Source: Monomorium pharaonis
Taxonomy: Eukaryota > Arthropoda > Insecta > Hymenoptera > Formicidae
Direction of reading: 5' to 3'
Assembly: GCF_013373865.1 (NCBI RefSeq)
Contig: NC_050473.1
Span: 2,604,001-2,668,000, forward strand
Length of the DNA: 64,000 nt
Below the pieces are notes generated by a model that ran no database searches, was not told where the DNA came from, and saw nothing but the letters and a program-made list of their open reading frames with translations. Shown piece after piece: positions 1 to 13,239 of the stretch. Within the stretch, counting starts at the first letter, position 1. Each line of letters opens with the position of its first letter. Made by a program: the position numbers and the translations under genes.

Positions 1-3000
1 TATCATTCATTAAGCTTTAAATAAAATTCTTGTTAAAAGCAAAGCGAAATTTTTTTTTTCATACAGAATTTTATCAAAAAAATTTTTTATCAGCATTAAT
101 ATTCTCAAATAAATTCAATATATTCTACATTTCCACTTCTATTTATACATTGTATAATAATGTAGAAAAAAGGCTTTCAACGTTTTATCAATGATTACTG
201 GGCCACGTGTGCCACGCACATTTTCCTAGAAATTATTGATATCCTCACGCGAATACTGTAAGCACGTGTGTTCGACCTGCATAGCCAATAAATATCGATA
301 ATACCGCGGCATTATGGCAATAAACGCAAAATATAAATAGAAATTTAGCGCGTAGGGGCCAATGGCGTGGTTTGGGCATCGGTGGCTGCCAGTGGAGAGT
401 AAGAGGACACTGTAAAACCGGCTTATTATAAATTGATCTAATCTATATGCATTAAAAGCGTGTCCCGATACGCGTACTCGCTCACCGTGGCCGCGGCTGA
501 TATCGCATTTTGATAATGTGGCCGGATATTCAAATTAGGCAAGTTTATCAGATTTACCGGAGTGTCGCCACGGGATCGCCAATATGATAATATGAACTCT
601 GGACTCGTAGCTGTATATTGTTGTAACATTTTTTGTTAACGTTGTTAGCGTACTCGCGTTGCATTATGTTTGGATTAGCTGTCTAATTTATTTATCTGTT
701 AACGGATTAATTCCATGCACACCTAAGAAATAACTGTAGTCGGTTCCCAAATTGTCACATGTATGATACGTACGGATGCGTTAAAAGTTGTAAGTGATTA
801 ATTTAATGTCAATCAGAAAATCTATGCATTTATTTAAAATATCCATAAATTGGGACACAAATTATATTTTTATGTTTCAATCGTGAATCTTATATCATTA
901 TTTTTGGTTTCCTGAACTCACAAATACATCTGTATTATATTACTTTAATCTCGAACGAGAACATATCTAAAAAAAGAGATGTTAAATCATATGAAAGATC
1001 GAATCTAAAAGAGAATATTCCTCGATAGATACTACTTTTAGACGGAATCTGAATCTTCTTATAAAATTACGCGAAATTAAGCGACTTTTGCACATATTCA
1101 AACATATATTCAGAATTAAATTTGACTCAAATCTATCCTCGGGCGCGTGAAGTCAAACATCAACAGCCAGCGGAACGAAGAGAAGAAAAAGGAAAGTGGC
1201 GAAACGGGTATAATCTCCAACACAGGTGTCCGATACTCGCGTAAATGATTCACCGGTCGCTACCGTTCGCGCGAATAAATTCATTCGCTTCGAAGCTCGG
1301 CTTGGCAAGGGCGAAAGAGATGAAGTCAGGTAGCCAGAAATGCGGAAGAGGCCGCAAGAGGGATGAAAGGGGTAAAAGGGAGTAAAAGTGAGACAGAGAG
1401 AGAAAGAGAGAAAGGAATTGCTAGGAAGCTCGCTCGTTCCGAGGGCAAAAGCTAACGCGAGTTACGGCATGGCGAAAAGTTCGGAGCCGAGGCTGCGGCT
1501 AAAGCGATTCATGCGACGTACCGTCAAGGAATTCGCGATTTCTCGCCCGTATACGAGGCGCGCCTGAAGGCGCCACGAGGGAGAAGGTTCAGCCCGGCGG
1601 GATATCGCATTAAGATAAATACGTAAGCACGCGGTCGTGTGTGCCGACGTTGTGAAATGTGTAATCGTCAAAAGAAAAGTCGGTACACGCGCTCCCTCAT
1701 GGAATATTATAATGGGTATAAGCGACTCGTACCGAGCAATGCCTGAAATTCCTTAACAAATTTTGCAATTGAGCTTACGAGTCTTAAAGAAAAAAAAGAG
1801 ACAAATGAGTTTTTCTTTCATCTGCCGATTCGGCACGAAGCGACATATGATATATCATAAAAGTCAAAATATATAAACACATTTTAAGTTCAGCCTTTGT
1901 AGTTTCGAATAATAGCACAATTCGTCACGCGTTAATAATAAAATTTTAATAATGAAATCAAAAATTTTCCATATAAAACTCGCATATCAAGAAAATCGAT
2001 ACTTTGTCTATTAACATCACTAGCAGTACAAATTTAAATACTTGATTAAATATCTACTTTTTTATTGAATGTGTACTCACGATATGAGAAACGTGATATC
2101 AAAAATAATGTTGCAATATAATAAAATATTAAAACAAACTTTTGAAGAAATTTCTATTATTAATCTGATATACACTTCTCGTGGGAAGATGCCGAAGTTC
2201 TCATAATGTGAAGGAAATTGAAGTAGACATTCCAGAAAATTAATACGCTCTTTGTATAAAGACGCATGAAAAGAGAATATTTTTATTAACTGTTTGTATC
2301 TCTCATAAGATGCGAATTGTGTGTGTGTAGCTCTCGACAATGGGCACATGCCCGGTTCATATATAAACTTCTAGAAGGAAAATCGAGGGGTTATGCCGAC
2401 AAGCAACCGGTACGGTGGATTATCCGAAGAGCCGTGGCCGGATAGGATCATAAATTATGATGGGGAATTTGTTCGTTCGCTCTATAATCCCCGGTAGCGA
2501 GGTACGCGAGAAAATAAAAAAGGAGAAACGCCTAGCACAGAAATCGCGCATTTGTCGTAGTTATATCGAGCAGACGAAACTCTTACTTGTCTAGAAATAA
2601 AAAGTTTTCGCTTTGCAGTTAATTAAATATTACCTATTTCACTAATTCGCACTTTTAAATTAGTTTTAGAAATTTTCCTGGCATATGTTCTCATTTTATA
2701 AATTTCTATGTTCTAATAATGTGAAGAGTAGAGGAAAAGATTTTAAGAGTAGCAGCGTTTGTAAAATTTACGAGTTTAGAGTACAAGATCAAATTATGCT
2801 AAGAGATTACTGTACTGACATTTTTTTCATTAAGTCACATCGGTGAATGTATTACGAATTATTCAATATTTCGACCTGTACAGGATACCTCTAGTATCCT
2901 TTTCCGAGATATTCAATCACGACATTGATGAATCCGGCTTTATCGTATAATAATATAAGCTGCATGAATGAAAGCCCCGATGTATCGTAAATATTGTTCG

Positions 3001-3466
3001 GAAATGAATCACTCGGGATTATCGCCTTGAAAATTCGTTTACAAAGCCTCTTCTTCGCTACGGAACGCCACGTAGGTAATTTTACCGAGATTGAATTGGC
3101 TTTATATCCCGAGACTGAAATATGAGTCTACGTCGTGTGAAATAAGAGCCGATTAGATTGAAAGAATATCTCTTTTGATATCTTCTTATACTCGGCATCA
3201 GAATTCCTCTACTAACTCTTTCCTCTCGACTTGCGATGGGATGAGTCACGCAATAGAAGCAAAATACAAACACATTACATCTTGTGAAGTTTTTATTTGC
3301 ATTACTGAAGTTTTTGCTGTATAATATTTCACGAATATTTTGCGTATAAGCAATGAGAAGATCTACAAAATTAATATCTGCAAAAGCTCAGCAAATCACG
3401 TACAATACATAATTAAAAGTTATATAAATATTTGTGAGATACTTTTAACATGCACGAGAGAGAAGT
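1..3466. other. Gene-free stretch, AT-rich
   Basis: I see no gene here. The sequence is mostly AT-rich, with a richer block at about 1140-1700 that contains a purine-rich run (GAAAGAGA-like) near 1380-1420. The open frames are short, overlap one another and match no family I know. TATA-like words occur near 2358 but lead into no open frame with a signal peptide or a usable splice site. Confidence 0.6.
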
Positions 3467-3794
3467 TTAGCATCTATCCAAAGAATTTGATTCATTAATA
3501 TCATTATTAGCTTTAATAGGTACATGTATTCGAGCGATGGTTACATGTGTGCCAGTCAAAATGAAAATGCAAGCTTCATTGGAAGTCGGAGTAACAATAA
3601 ACGTGTTACTGCAGACATTCATCGTTATCAGTCCGCGGTGATTCAACTCGGTAATAAATTGTTGATTAATATTTCCATCAGTAGTGACTGAAGAGTGCGC
3701 GAGGAGAAGGAAATGGTAGAAATCCCGTGACAAGAATCGATAAAAATAAAACAAGCGCGATAAACTCGCACAGTACTGTTTTACGCAATGCCAT
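3467..3794 (-). pseudogene. Possible decayed small secreted-protein gene
   Basis: This is a weak candidate and I do not recognise the product. On the minus strand an ATG at 3794 opens a 38-codon frame. It begins with a basic start (Met-Ala-Leu-Arg-Lys) and then a hydrophobic run of about 17 residues (FIALVLFLSILVTGFLP), which looks like a signal peptide. A second frame, offset from the first, runs on to a stop at 3467. It covers about 75 residues with three cysteines and a mixed, protein-like composition. A pyrimidine-rich tract ending in CTCTTCAG lies at the start of that second frame and looks like a splice acceptor. The two frames cannot be joined by a normal intron within the 44 bases available. 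If this was a gene it is now frameshifted, or the real first exon lies elsewhere. Chance is a live alternative. Confidence 0.18.
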
Positions 3795-5726
3795 TTGCGT
3801 TCGACATGTTAATTACCGGCACGGTCTCATTAATCCTTCCAGAACCAACGTTTTGTCTCTCTCAACTCGCTCTGCCGAATCTCATTCTGTATTGGCTATC
3901 TTTGATGCAAACAAACAGGCTATGAGAGACATAAACAAAGAATTTCTTATAAAAAATATAACAATTATTGAAAACAAATACGTAAAATATTTACAAAAAT
4001 CGTTGCAAGAGTCAATACACAATTTTTTACATATAATTACTATGAAAACATTTATTTTAAAACGTAAAATGTATATTTGTGAATGTAATTAAATAAATAA
4101 AGAATTTGTAATCGAAACAAAAAGATCAATATAAATTAATCCAAATAAAATAGAAATGAGTGATATATCATCATTTTCCAAAATAATGGCACAAATATTA
4201 AAACTAAATGATGGATATGTAAAAAAAAACAATGCAAATAATACCATGTTTGATATAAAAATTACGTGTTTACGACAATGTATTCAGACGTAAAAAAACA
4301 TAATAATTTGCATATTAAAAGTTGCTACGTATTATACTGATATCTAATTATTCTTCGTGTCCTTTTCCGGATATAGAATTTCGTTAATATAGGAAAGCAG
4401 TGGTGCACGTTGCAACACGTAAATACGCATTATTGATACCTCGACAGTATGCGGACTATTGAAATGCGTAGAATTTAGCATGGGAAACGGCAAACGAAGG
4501 GAAAATCGCGCAGGCATTCTCGTATCCGTATCCGTAGAAGAAAACGAGGTAGTAGTGGATAATCTCGATGCCGCTCGTTCTCATACATATTTATCCGCGA
4601 CGTGTGTACACGGTGAATGCACCGACGATCCATATGCATGGTGCAACGACGGAACCGCGCGCATTCGAGGTGGCCTCTCGCAAAAGGGCCTCGGGTACGT
4701 TCAAACCCGGCGCGGAGGTGTGGGTGGCCTCTTTTTTTTCCGTTGGCCAATTTCACGCTTGGAATGTAAGGAAACTGCGAAAGAAAGAGGGAGGAGCAGG
4801 CGTGGAACGACAAGGGCGCGGACCGGGTGAACCGACTACGATATTAATGATCGTTTTAAAAACTTATTTACGACAAAATTACTCCTGACGGGAGAGCGTT
4901 GTCTCGCGACACCGTAATTAGATTGAGTTTGCTATAACGTGCCCACCCTCCTCGCCTCTTTCGTCTCTGCTTTTGCGTTTTCCCCTTGAGGAGAGATCGA
5001 GGAGACCTGTAACAATCAAGAAACACGATTCCGCCTTTGTACGTCTCAATTTGTTCAGCGCAAGTGCAGACACACGCGTGTATCGCACGCGTGTTTGAAT
5101 GTATCTTTATGGTGGATACACGAGTCGCGCATGTTACCGGGGGTTGCGATTTCGATATGGGGAGACTGGTTACGCACAGTGATTTCCTACTCCTAATGAC
5201 TTTTGTTTGGCACACCCCATCGTATCACGACGCCAAGCACAATGTTGCCCATCGGGTTTTCGTCTTTGTTCGGATTTGAATAAATCGTTCATGCAACACG
5301 TCCCTTCTCTCCGTTTCTCTCATTATGAGATTTTAATAGTCATCGGGTAGAGGATGCCCAGTTCCCTGAATATGACAGTTCGTATTTTGTACTTAGAGGG
5401 GTGTATTAAAAATTAATAATTTACATAAGCTTAGTTACGTATTCATAAACGTAAAACGTTTCATTATTGCAATCTTGATTAATGAGTTAATGTAATGAAA
5501 ATGGGACGCAGCAACTTTTCTCAATCCAAAATAATTCTCGCGCGTTTATTTGTCGTTGTCGAAGTTTCCGATTTTCCGATTGCTCCAGTGAATCAGTATT
5601 TCGTCGAAAGATATATCATCGGATTAACATTGTAAAAATGCAAATAAATATCGCAGTTGGTGCGACCCCTGGCTGGACGGCACTAAAATCGATTCGGGGA
5701 GATGGTTACTGCACATAGCTTTCGGG

Positions 5727-5774
5727 CCATTTACCAATTACCGACGATTAGCCGCATAATATCTTCGCTAATAA
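5727..5774 (+). repeat. Copy 1 of a diverged 47-bp direct repeat
   Basis: The segment starts CCATTTACC and ends GCATAATATCTTCGCTAA. It matches 6628-6673 at roughly four positions in five with no gaps, including the shared blocks CCATTT, CGACGAT and GCATAATATCTTCG. The similarity stops abruptly on both sides. Confidence 0.45.
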
Positions 5775-6627
5775 AATTCTTAATTACAAATTGTGGATAT
5801 GGGATATCGGCTTCTCTGGTTCGTGATACTGATTATCGCTCTAATAATTCGTTGTACCAACTGCAATCTACCAATATCGTTACTGCGTATGTATATCATT
5901 AGTCTCATAATTACCTATACCAAAAAGGGGGACGCATTGCAATTTTCGATACTGCAGCACTGCGCTACAGTACATTTTGCAGTTTTCCGCGTAGCCTGCT
6001 TTCGATATATTTCACGTATCATGGCGAACGCATTTATTCATATTTTTTCGGCTGATAATGGCATTTGATATATGATTTATCTGTTTTACATTCGCGCTTT
6101 CCATACGTTACGAGTGCTAATCCACCGTAATTTATAATAAAATATATTTTATAACTTTTGACCTACTATATTTAATGATCCATCATTTTGAATGCTGATC
6201 GGAAAGGTAGCAACGTTCATAAAACATTTAGGAATATATGAACTTCCTGAATTTGATTCCAATTTTGCATACTGATCCTTTTAAGTATTTAGTGAGCTGT
6301 TACTTTGAATAATAGATACAGGTACAAATTGAACGTAATATAGAAACGTTTCACTCATTACAAGATTTATGTGAAAGGAAAGTTTAATGCCTGTTCTTCC
6401 AAGAGTTTTTATTCCCGTATGTATAATAAAGAAAGTAATGTGCAATCATGTGCAATAAATTGACAAGTGACAAATTCACGGAAATAAATGGATAAATCTG
6501 GGGTTAGTAACAATAAATTACTTTGTTGGGTCATCCAACGAAAAGAATTACAAATCCGTTGTCACATGCACATGAATATCGAAATCAAAGGCAGTCACGC
6601 ATGTGTAGTAACATCTGGTGTCTCGGA

Positions 6628-6673
6628 CCATTTGCCGATTAGCGACGATCGGTTGCATAATATCTTCGTTAAC
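6628..6673 (+). repeat. Copy 2 of a diverged 47-bp direct repeat
   Basis: The segment starts CCATTTGCCG and ends GCATAATATCTTCGTTAA. It is the partner of 5727-5774, about 900 bp away in the same orientation. It may be an old local duplication, a shared regulatory module or remains of an unknown repeat. Confidence 0.45.
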
Positions 6674-8651
6674 GCTTTCGCCCGCGTCCCGGCTAACTCA
6701 ATTATTGCCGCTCGACATAACTGTCGAGAATGTACGATTGCATTACGCAGTTGCCGGCATTTAGATTTTCATGACTTTATGTCTTAAATATTTCTAATCA
6801 TCCATTCACGTGCACGAATATTCTTCTTAGCCGTAAGAAAATTACATTCTTTAAAAACATAAATAAAAAAAATTGAATTGTAATTCACTAAAATCCTACG
6901 ATATTAGTGAAACATGTGATTTAAATCCTCTTAATTAGTCCTTTAATTGATCTTTTAATTAGCCTGACCAAAATCCTCTTAATCCTTACATTATTAAAAT
7001 TTATTAATTTTAATCCTTTTAGTATCTCGATATACTATATGTATAATATAATCGGAATTATTAAATTAATACATGTTATATACATATATACATTTCGTTT
7101 TCACGTAAAATTTTCTATGTATTCTTGCCAAAAACCATATCTTTTACCATCTGTGCATTAGCCGAGCATTGCTTGACAAATTTTGTTTTATTTAACTTAT
7201 TGTGTAGACAAACGGGGATATTTACGAAACGAAAGAAGAGAATAAAAGAAATAATCGCGCCATTTAGGATATTTTCTGCTTAAACGACTAATAACGTCGA
7301 TCTTTTGTCGAAACCGATTTACGCGACCATCGCGTGTCATTTTCGGAACAAGGGATTGTCTGGGGTTTGTCTCTTTAATTCAGGGGGAGAAACAGTGGTA
7401 AGTTTGGCCGATCAATTCCTTCGCCAGGAGCGAATAATTGCGCGCTTTGACGCATCCCATATGTCGAGCGTTCTGGCAGCAGCATGACGGAACGTGCGAA
7501 ATTCAGAGTGCCTGTTCGTCATTCCTTTTTTTTTTATTTCAAGCGACCAGGATCAGTAGCATCATGCATATCGTTGTCGGGCGGCGAGACCGAAAGCGCG
7601 GTTGGCCGGCAATTTCGTCGTAGCAATCGCCCGGTCTGTCGTTACGGTTGTGTTCGTACGTGTGACGCGCACAATGCGTTCGGAACCGGTTCGAACGCAT
7701 CACCGCCGCATAGCGTTGCGCACGACCGCGGCGTTTGCAAAAATCCCGCGAAAACTATATACTTGCCCGAGGTGGAACACTCGGCCGCGTTCTTGTTCGT
7801 AAAAAAAAATTGAAAGAATTCTGCTTTCGCGAATAATCCGTAATTTTGCGCGCAAACTCGATAAGTCTCAATTTAGATGAGAAAAAATGTATGGGAATTC
7901 GAGATACTGATAATACGTATGCATATGTTTATGGAAAAATGTTTGGTATTTCATGTCTCACCGAAAGAAATATACTTTTGCAACCATCGTCGTTTTCAAC
8001 CGCGAACGCGCTCGAGCTTGGTAAAAGCTCATCATTCTTCGTTTGCAGTGTGTTTAGAATGACTAAAACATAGATCTTCCGACGAAAATTTGCCGCCTGG
8101 TTGAGTTTAAGAGGTTCCTTTGTAAAACGGAGATTAGAAATGAAGATCTACGCGGATGATGTAACATCCGTGGCAATGGAGGGAGGAAGGGAAATATTTC
8201 GTTCCACCTCTAGGTATTTATGAACACACGTGTGTACATGTACGCATGACAGTAAAAATAATGTCACAGCCCCGCAGATGTCACCTGCCAGAGCACTTGC
8301 GCGCACGACAACTACATCTGGGCGATGAAAAAATGCGATGTCCTACTTATGAGAAAAATCATGGTTGCATACTCTTTTCTTCTGCCCCTGTTTAAACAAC
8401 ATCGCGCTGCATTGCGATTTTAATTAGAGAGCCGCAAGCGTCGACGACATTTATGCTGATCTAATGGTGCATTGAATTTAATAACTGCAATTAATAACAA
8501 CCTTAATGGTATCACAAATAACAAACAGTTGAATTAATTGCGATTATCACTGTGATATTAATGATAACCCCACGAGATTAGAATTAACAAATTGGCAAAT
8601 TAGATGCGCGTTACGCAAACGTTGAATTAAAAATGAAATATGTAATTAAAG

Positions 8652-8673
8652 GTGTGTGTGTGTGTGTGTGTGT
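8652..8673. repeat. (GT)n microsatellite
   Basis: Eleven uninterrupted GT units. Confidence 0.95.
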
Positions 8674-8819
8674 ACTTTCACATCTTTCCGAAAAATGTTT
8701 CTCCAAATTTCGAAGAGAAACTGCTCGCTTGCGAAATCACTCACGGCGAACCTTCTGCCGTGATTAATCCCTCGAATCCTTCAGGTGTACAATTAAGAAA
8801 TTACGTGTGGCAAAAATCT

Positions 8820-9360
8820 GGATCTTACATCAACGCGGAGAGAATCTGAGCTGGTCTCTCGGCGAACGGTCGCGCGGGCCGAAGTGAAACGTATGCCTTT
8901 CGAATTTCACCTTTTTTTCGCGCATACAAACGGAGAGGGTGGACGAGGCAGAGCCTAAAGGAGAGCGAGAGAAGGTGCAGTGATTTCTCAAGTGCCGTGC
9001 GCGCACCTGCTCCGCCGTATTTCGCGTTTCTCCGATCCGCGGTGCGGAGATCGTCCTGGGAGATCCTATCGCTGCGGGGCACGCTACCTGTATTTCGTAT
9101 CTACGCTCCAGGGATCGTCTCAGACACCTGAATCGGCCGTTCGAATGCGAATACGCGAGCGGAGGTTCGGTGTGGCCCGCGGAATCGTTTCCACCGTCCC
9201 TCACCCTCGAACGAGCAAGGGCTATCAATGACCAGGTGGTTCGCCAGGTGTCGGCGATCTCGACAGAAGGAGCTAATCTAACGTTCAGCGACGATTACGA
9301 AAGCGGTGGGTTAAGGCCTGATCGCTGTACTCGCAAGGCATATGTTGCATCAAGGTGAAA
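8820..9360. other. GC- and CpG-rich island
   Basis: About 540 bases are clearly richer in G+C and CpG than the flanks (for example CGGTCGCGCGGGCC near 8868). Open frames exist on both strands in several phases, so none can be preferred. The words CAGGTGGT and CAGGTGTC near 9233-9250 resemble splice donors on the plus strand. It could be an untranslated exon or a regulatory element of a gene outside the window. I see no motif that decides. Confidence 0.4.
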
Positions 9361-10711
9361 GCCCCCCACGAAAATGTTTATCGGAAAAAGAAAGAGACAA
9401 GCGATTTTTTTTTCTCAGACGCAAGTATCTACGCGTACTTTTGATGTATGAATTACATAATTATAAACGCATTTAATAAAAATAGTATATTAAAAATAAT
9501 CCCTATACATGTTGGAATAAATTGTGGTATAATATCGCCATTTTTACGGCAGATGTAACGGAGTTTGTGTAGTGCTCCATTTTTATAAAGATTAAATTGC
9601 CGCATTTGTTGGAGATATTGTAGCATACTTTTAATTTCCTTACTCATGTTGCAGTTTATACTCTGTCATTCTTCATTTTTTAAATTTTATAAAACTAATT
9701 ATACAACAGTTCTTCGTGAATATATCTTTGAATAACTTGTAAAATAATCCAATCTAATTTTAATTATTTACTTGTAAACTTTACAATAACAGGAACCTTG
9801 TTCGTAAAATAAAAAATTGTACGTATACCACTTTATTCGACAATAGGAGCTCATTAGTCATGGAATTATGAAAAGAGCACCGAGTTGGCGATAGTTATTC
9901 AAATTTTCTCTGCGCGCCCGTGCGTAACAGGGTAATGATAATACTCGTTGAAAACGAGCAATGTCGATGCAGGAAACAAGTCAATGTTGTTAAAAAAATC
10001 GTTTCAGTTCGGGTTACAATCCGCATCGTTTGTAATTGCAGCCAAGGCGAGAAGTATTTCTTTCCTTTCAAAGCTGGGTAAGCGAAATCAATGCAAAATG
10101 GGTCAACGTCGCGTTCTTTTGAGGCTTTGCGAACCAAGCACTTCGCCTGCTTGTAATTGGCGGCGCATGGAAACTGGGTTACATTCTGCTGCGACCGAGG
10201 CATCCACGATGACCCTATTGGTGCAAGTTCTCGATCGCAGAGATGAAGAGGAGTCGTCCCTTTGTAATCGGATACCTTCTTTTTACCGTATAAATTCAAT
10301 GGTATTTAATGACGTCGCAAATGATACTCGCGTCCGATACCGCGATGGTACATTCTGTAGCGGTATCAATTTATGGGTGGAAATTTTTTTTCTAGAAATA
10401 TTTCTGCGAACTGAAAACGAGCAAGTATTACATAATACATAAAATCAAAAGCGCAATAAGTTATTCTTTCTTTAAAAAAAAAAGCAATTTAAATTACAAT
10501 GTAAAATAGTAAGTTATATTTCCGCTAAACTCTGGTGATTAATTAAATTTTAATTATTTAAAGTAATACTTGCAATAGTGTCTTTCCTACAATGTCAATA
10601 ACTTGTAACAATTGTTATAAATTATTAAGACAATTTTTTCCTGGTTGCATTGTACGTATCATCGATGTCTGCTGAAATCTTTTTTGCTTTTTCTCCTTTT
10701 TCTCCTTTTTG

Positions 10712-10714
<3 letters not shown>
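9361..10714. other. Gene-free stretch with one small minus-strand ORF
   Basis: Mostly AT-rich. A 64-codon ATG-initiated frame on the minus strand (9453-9647) ends in a hydrophobic segment of about 20 residues that could span a membrane. Its composition is protein-like, but I do not recognise it and there are no supporting signals. The open frame at 9948-10442 has no ATG at its start and is matched by an open frame on the opposite strand, so I take it as chance. Confidence 0.45.

Positions 10715-10755
<41 letters not shown>
10715..10755. repeat. (AG)n microsatellite
   Basis: About 20 uninterrupted AG units, preceded by a pyrimidine-rich stretch (TTTTCTCC repeats) at about 10680-10710. Confidence 0.95.
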
Positions 10756-10758
<3 letters not shown>

Positions 10759-13000
10759 GTTGGATTAAAAACTGACGGCGGGACTATTCGTTAAAGTCCA
10801 TTTGAATGATAGAGATGCCCGCCCCTCGACTTCACTTTTTAATAAAAGCAAACTCGTAGGCATATGTGCATACCCATGACGTGCCGTATATGACTGTGAA
10901 AAACTCTGCTCCTCACTGCCTCCTATAAAACGAAATTCACGCCCTGCAAGCAAAATATTTGCTCTCTATTCCATTGCTATTTTCGGCTTCGTCCTGCATA
11001 GCCCGCAAGCTGGAAATTGCCAAATATATGTATTCATTTTTTTCTGGGTATCGTGCCATATGGACGATAGTACGATGATGAAGCGCGAGAGAATTTACAT
11101 TGCTTGTCCATGTTACCTGTTACAGGACATACATGTTCCACGCCGCAACACAATACCGAACCATAGCAATCCGTGTGCGTACGTGTGTGTATGTATGTGT
11201 CTCGCTATTAAAAAAGATTGCGTGGAAACGCAACATTGTTACGGTAAATATGACCCAATTCTTTATAAAATGAACTTCGTAAAATCGCGTGACACAAATC
11301 TGCGGAATCAAAAAAGCGTTTTCCCACTTCCTTTCAGCACAGAGACGCGAAGGTACTATTTATGAGGCGCTTTACAAAAGTAATTTTCTGAAGAAATTTA
11401 TTTTAATGTTTACGTAAGAACATTGTTATCATGGAAGAGAGATGAGAAGACGAAAGTTACCCTATTTACAGGGAAGTAAATAAGAATTTGCGACTGAATA
11501 TAAGCAGCTTTCCAACTTTGAGACGTGTACCAACAGATTGAAAGTCTTTATTGCGATATACGATATTACGTGCGATTTTCCGTACGGCACAAAACGATGC
11601 GGTTCGCGTCGTTTGGGAAATTCCGAAATGATATAAGGCGACCGGCCAAGCGCGGAGGCTCCTAAGACCCGGGCACATGAATACACCGAGATATAGTTCT
11701 ATCTCCCGAGAGATTGTAACGGGATGGAATTGGACTTCTCGGGATGCGATCTGCTTGCGAAAAAGGGGCCCATCGTGAACGCGCGTTACGATCACCAAGA
11801 AATGCAAAGCCGTTTGCGACGCAGTAAAATCACTTTGCAATTGTTGTTAAAATTGAAAATTTCAAGAGTGACCACGTTGTGATCGAAAGACGATGCGGGA
11901 ATTTGCCTCGAGTGCCTTCGTAACCGGATTTTCTCGAACGTCATTCGTAAATCTTTTTTAACAATATTCCTTAACGTTTTATCGATTTAATAATTGATAA
12001 CAATGATTATATCGCCAAATTAATGCATAATTTGGTTCTGTAAATTTTTTTTATTGAGGAAAAGAAACTACAAATAGTTACAACGTCGAACTCATATTAT
12101 CAAGTCAAGTTTAACATTACAATGTGTATTGTTTCTTTTAAAGCTTATGAATCTAATAACTGCTGGTGAACAAAGTATAAAAAACTTTGTATCTGATGAA
12201 GATATAATCTTTTTATTAACGATATAACTAATAAACTACTTTAGTTCTGTAACTCTTCTCGTGCGAGACTCGTAACGCCATCTCTTAGAATATGTCTACA
12301 CCATTATCGCCGTTTCTTTATCTCATAACATGTACTTCGTTTATTATTGGTTCTATTTTATTTTTTTTATCATTATCGTCATCGCGTACACACACCAGCG
12401 AAACGCTTGAAAACCTATATTTGTATTATATTTGTTCATTACAGCGCTCGACGCGCTGTAACCGAAAAACGTATTCGCCCTTCGACATTGATCTATCTGG
12501 GGTTGATTTATCTGGAGGGGTCTGTCATTGCGCACGCGATACAGAGTGCCAAAGAATGAAAATCAGAAAGGGAAATCGTTAAATTTGTTTCGTGATTTGA
12601 TTGATGCGAATGTTCAATCAGCGTTGCCGCGCGTTTCGCTAATTGCTTTGATCACTCAATGTGATTCAATGCGATGAAACATGTGTAACCTATAGACCAC
12701 CTCGGCAACAGAGCCGAGAATGTGCAGGTGGAACTGTAACGTACATACAATAGGATATTATCTGGAAAATGGTATAGAACATTATACGCCGAATCGATAG
12801 GCTAATACATCATATCACGCGATAAGTCATAAATCGGAAATATCACGGCAAAAGTCACTTTGGCGTATTTATATATAAATTATATATAAATTTGTGATTT
12901 AAATACGGCATACGTGTGGATGCGAAATTATTTATTAAAATTTTTTCTTATTTTATAAACGAACACGAGAGCACAATTGGGTTTGAGATACGCTCGAAGA
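10756..13000. other. Gene-free stretch
   Basis: No gene is supported. Mixed composition at 10756-11900, with overlapping open frames on both strands around 11460-11840, then AT-rich from 11940 to 12240. A plus-strand ATG frame at 12292-12582 begins with a hydrophobic stretch but overlaps other open frames and has no matching promoter or poly(A) signal. Confidence 0.5.
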
Positions 13001-13239
13001 GACGTACGAAAAACGTTCGTCGTAACGTATGGCGAAGCGTTTGCTTATTTATTCGAGTAAAGTATCGGGTTTCGCGAGTGTATCGAAAGACGAACGTACC
13101 GAAAGCGGCTTTACGCGCTGTAGTTCGGAGCAGAACCTGGGAAAAGAACTGGAAACGATTGAAAGTACCAAGTTCATTTATATCTATCGCGACGAGGCGA
13201 GGCAACTTTGGCTAAAGTACGTGTTCATGAGGGGTCGGG

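Larger units (their letters stand above)
3800..8640. other. Gene-free stretch with one GC-rich block
   Basis: No gene is supported. Bases 4459-4860 form a GC- and CpG-rich block with several overlapping open frames on both strands, which is what high GC alone produces. A pair of similar segments at about 5727-5774 and 6628-6673 is listed separately. From about 8400 to 8640 the sequence is dense in TAAT/ATTA words. The remainder is AT-rich and holds nothing I can name. Confidence 0.55.

Noticed and set aside
9948..10442. 164-codon open frame, plus
   Set aside because: No ATG at the start, an opposing open frame covers much of it, and no family resemblance was seen.
12292..12582. 96-codon ATG frame with a hydrophobic N-terminal segment
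   Set aside because: Overlaps other open frames on both strands, and the hydrophobic part is T-rich low-complexity sequence.
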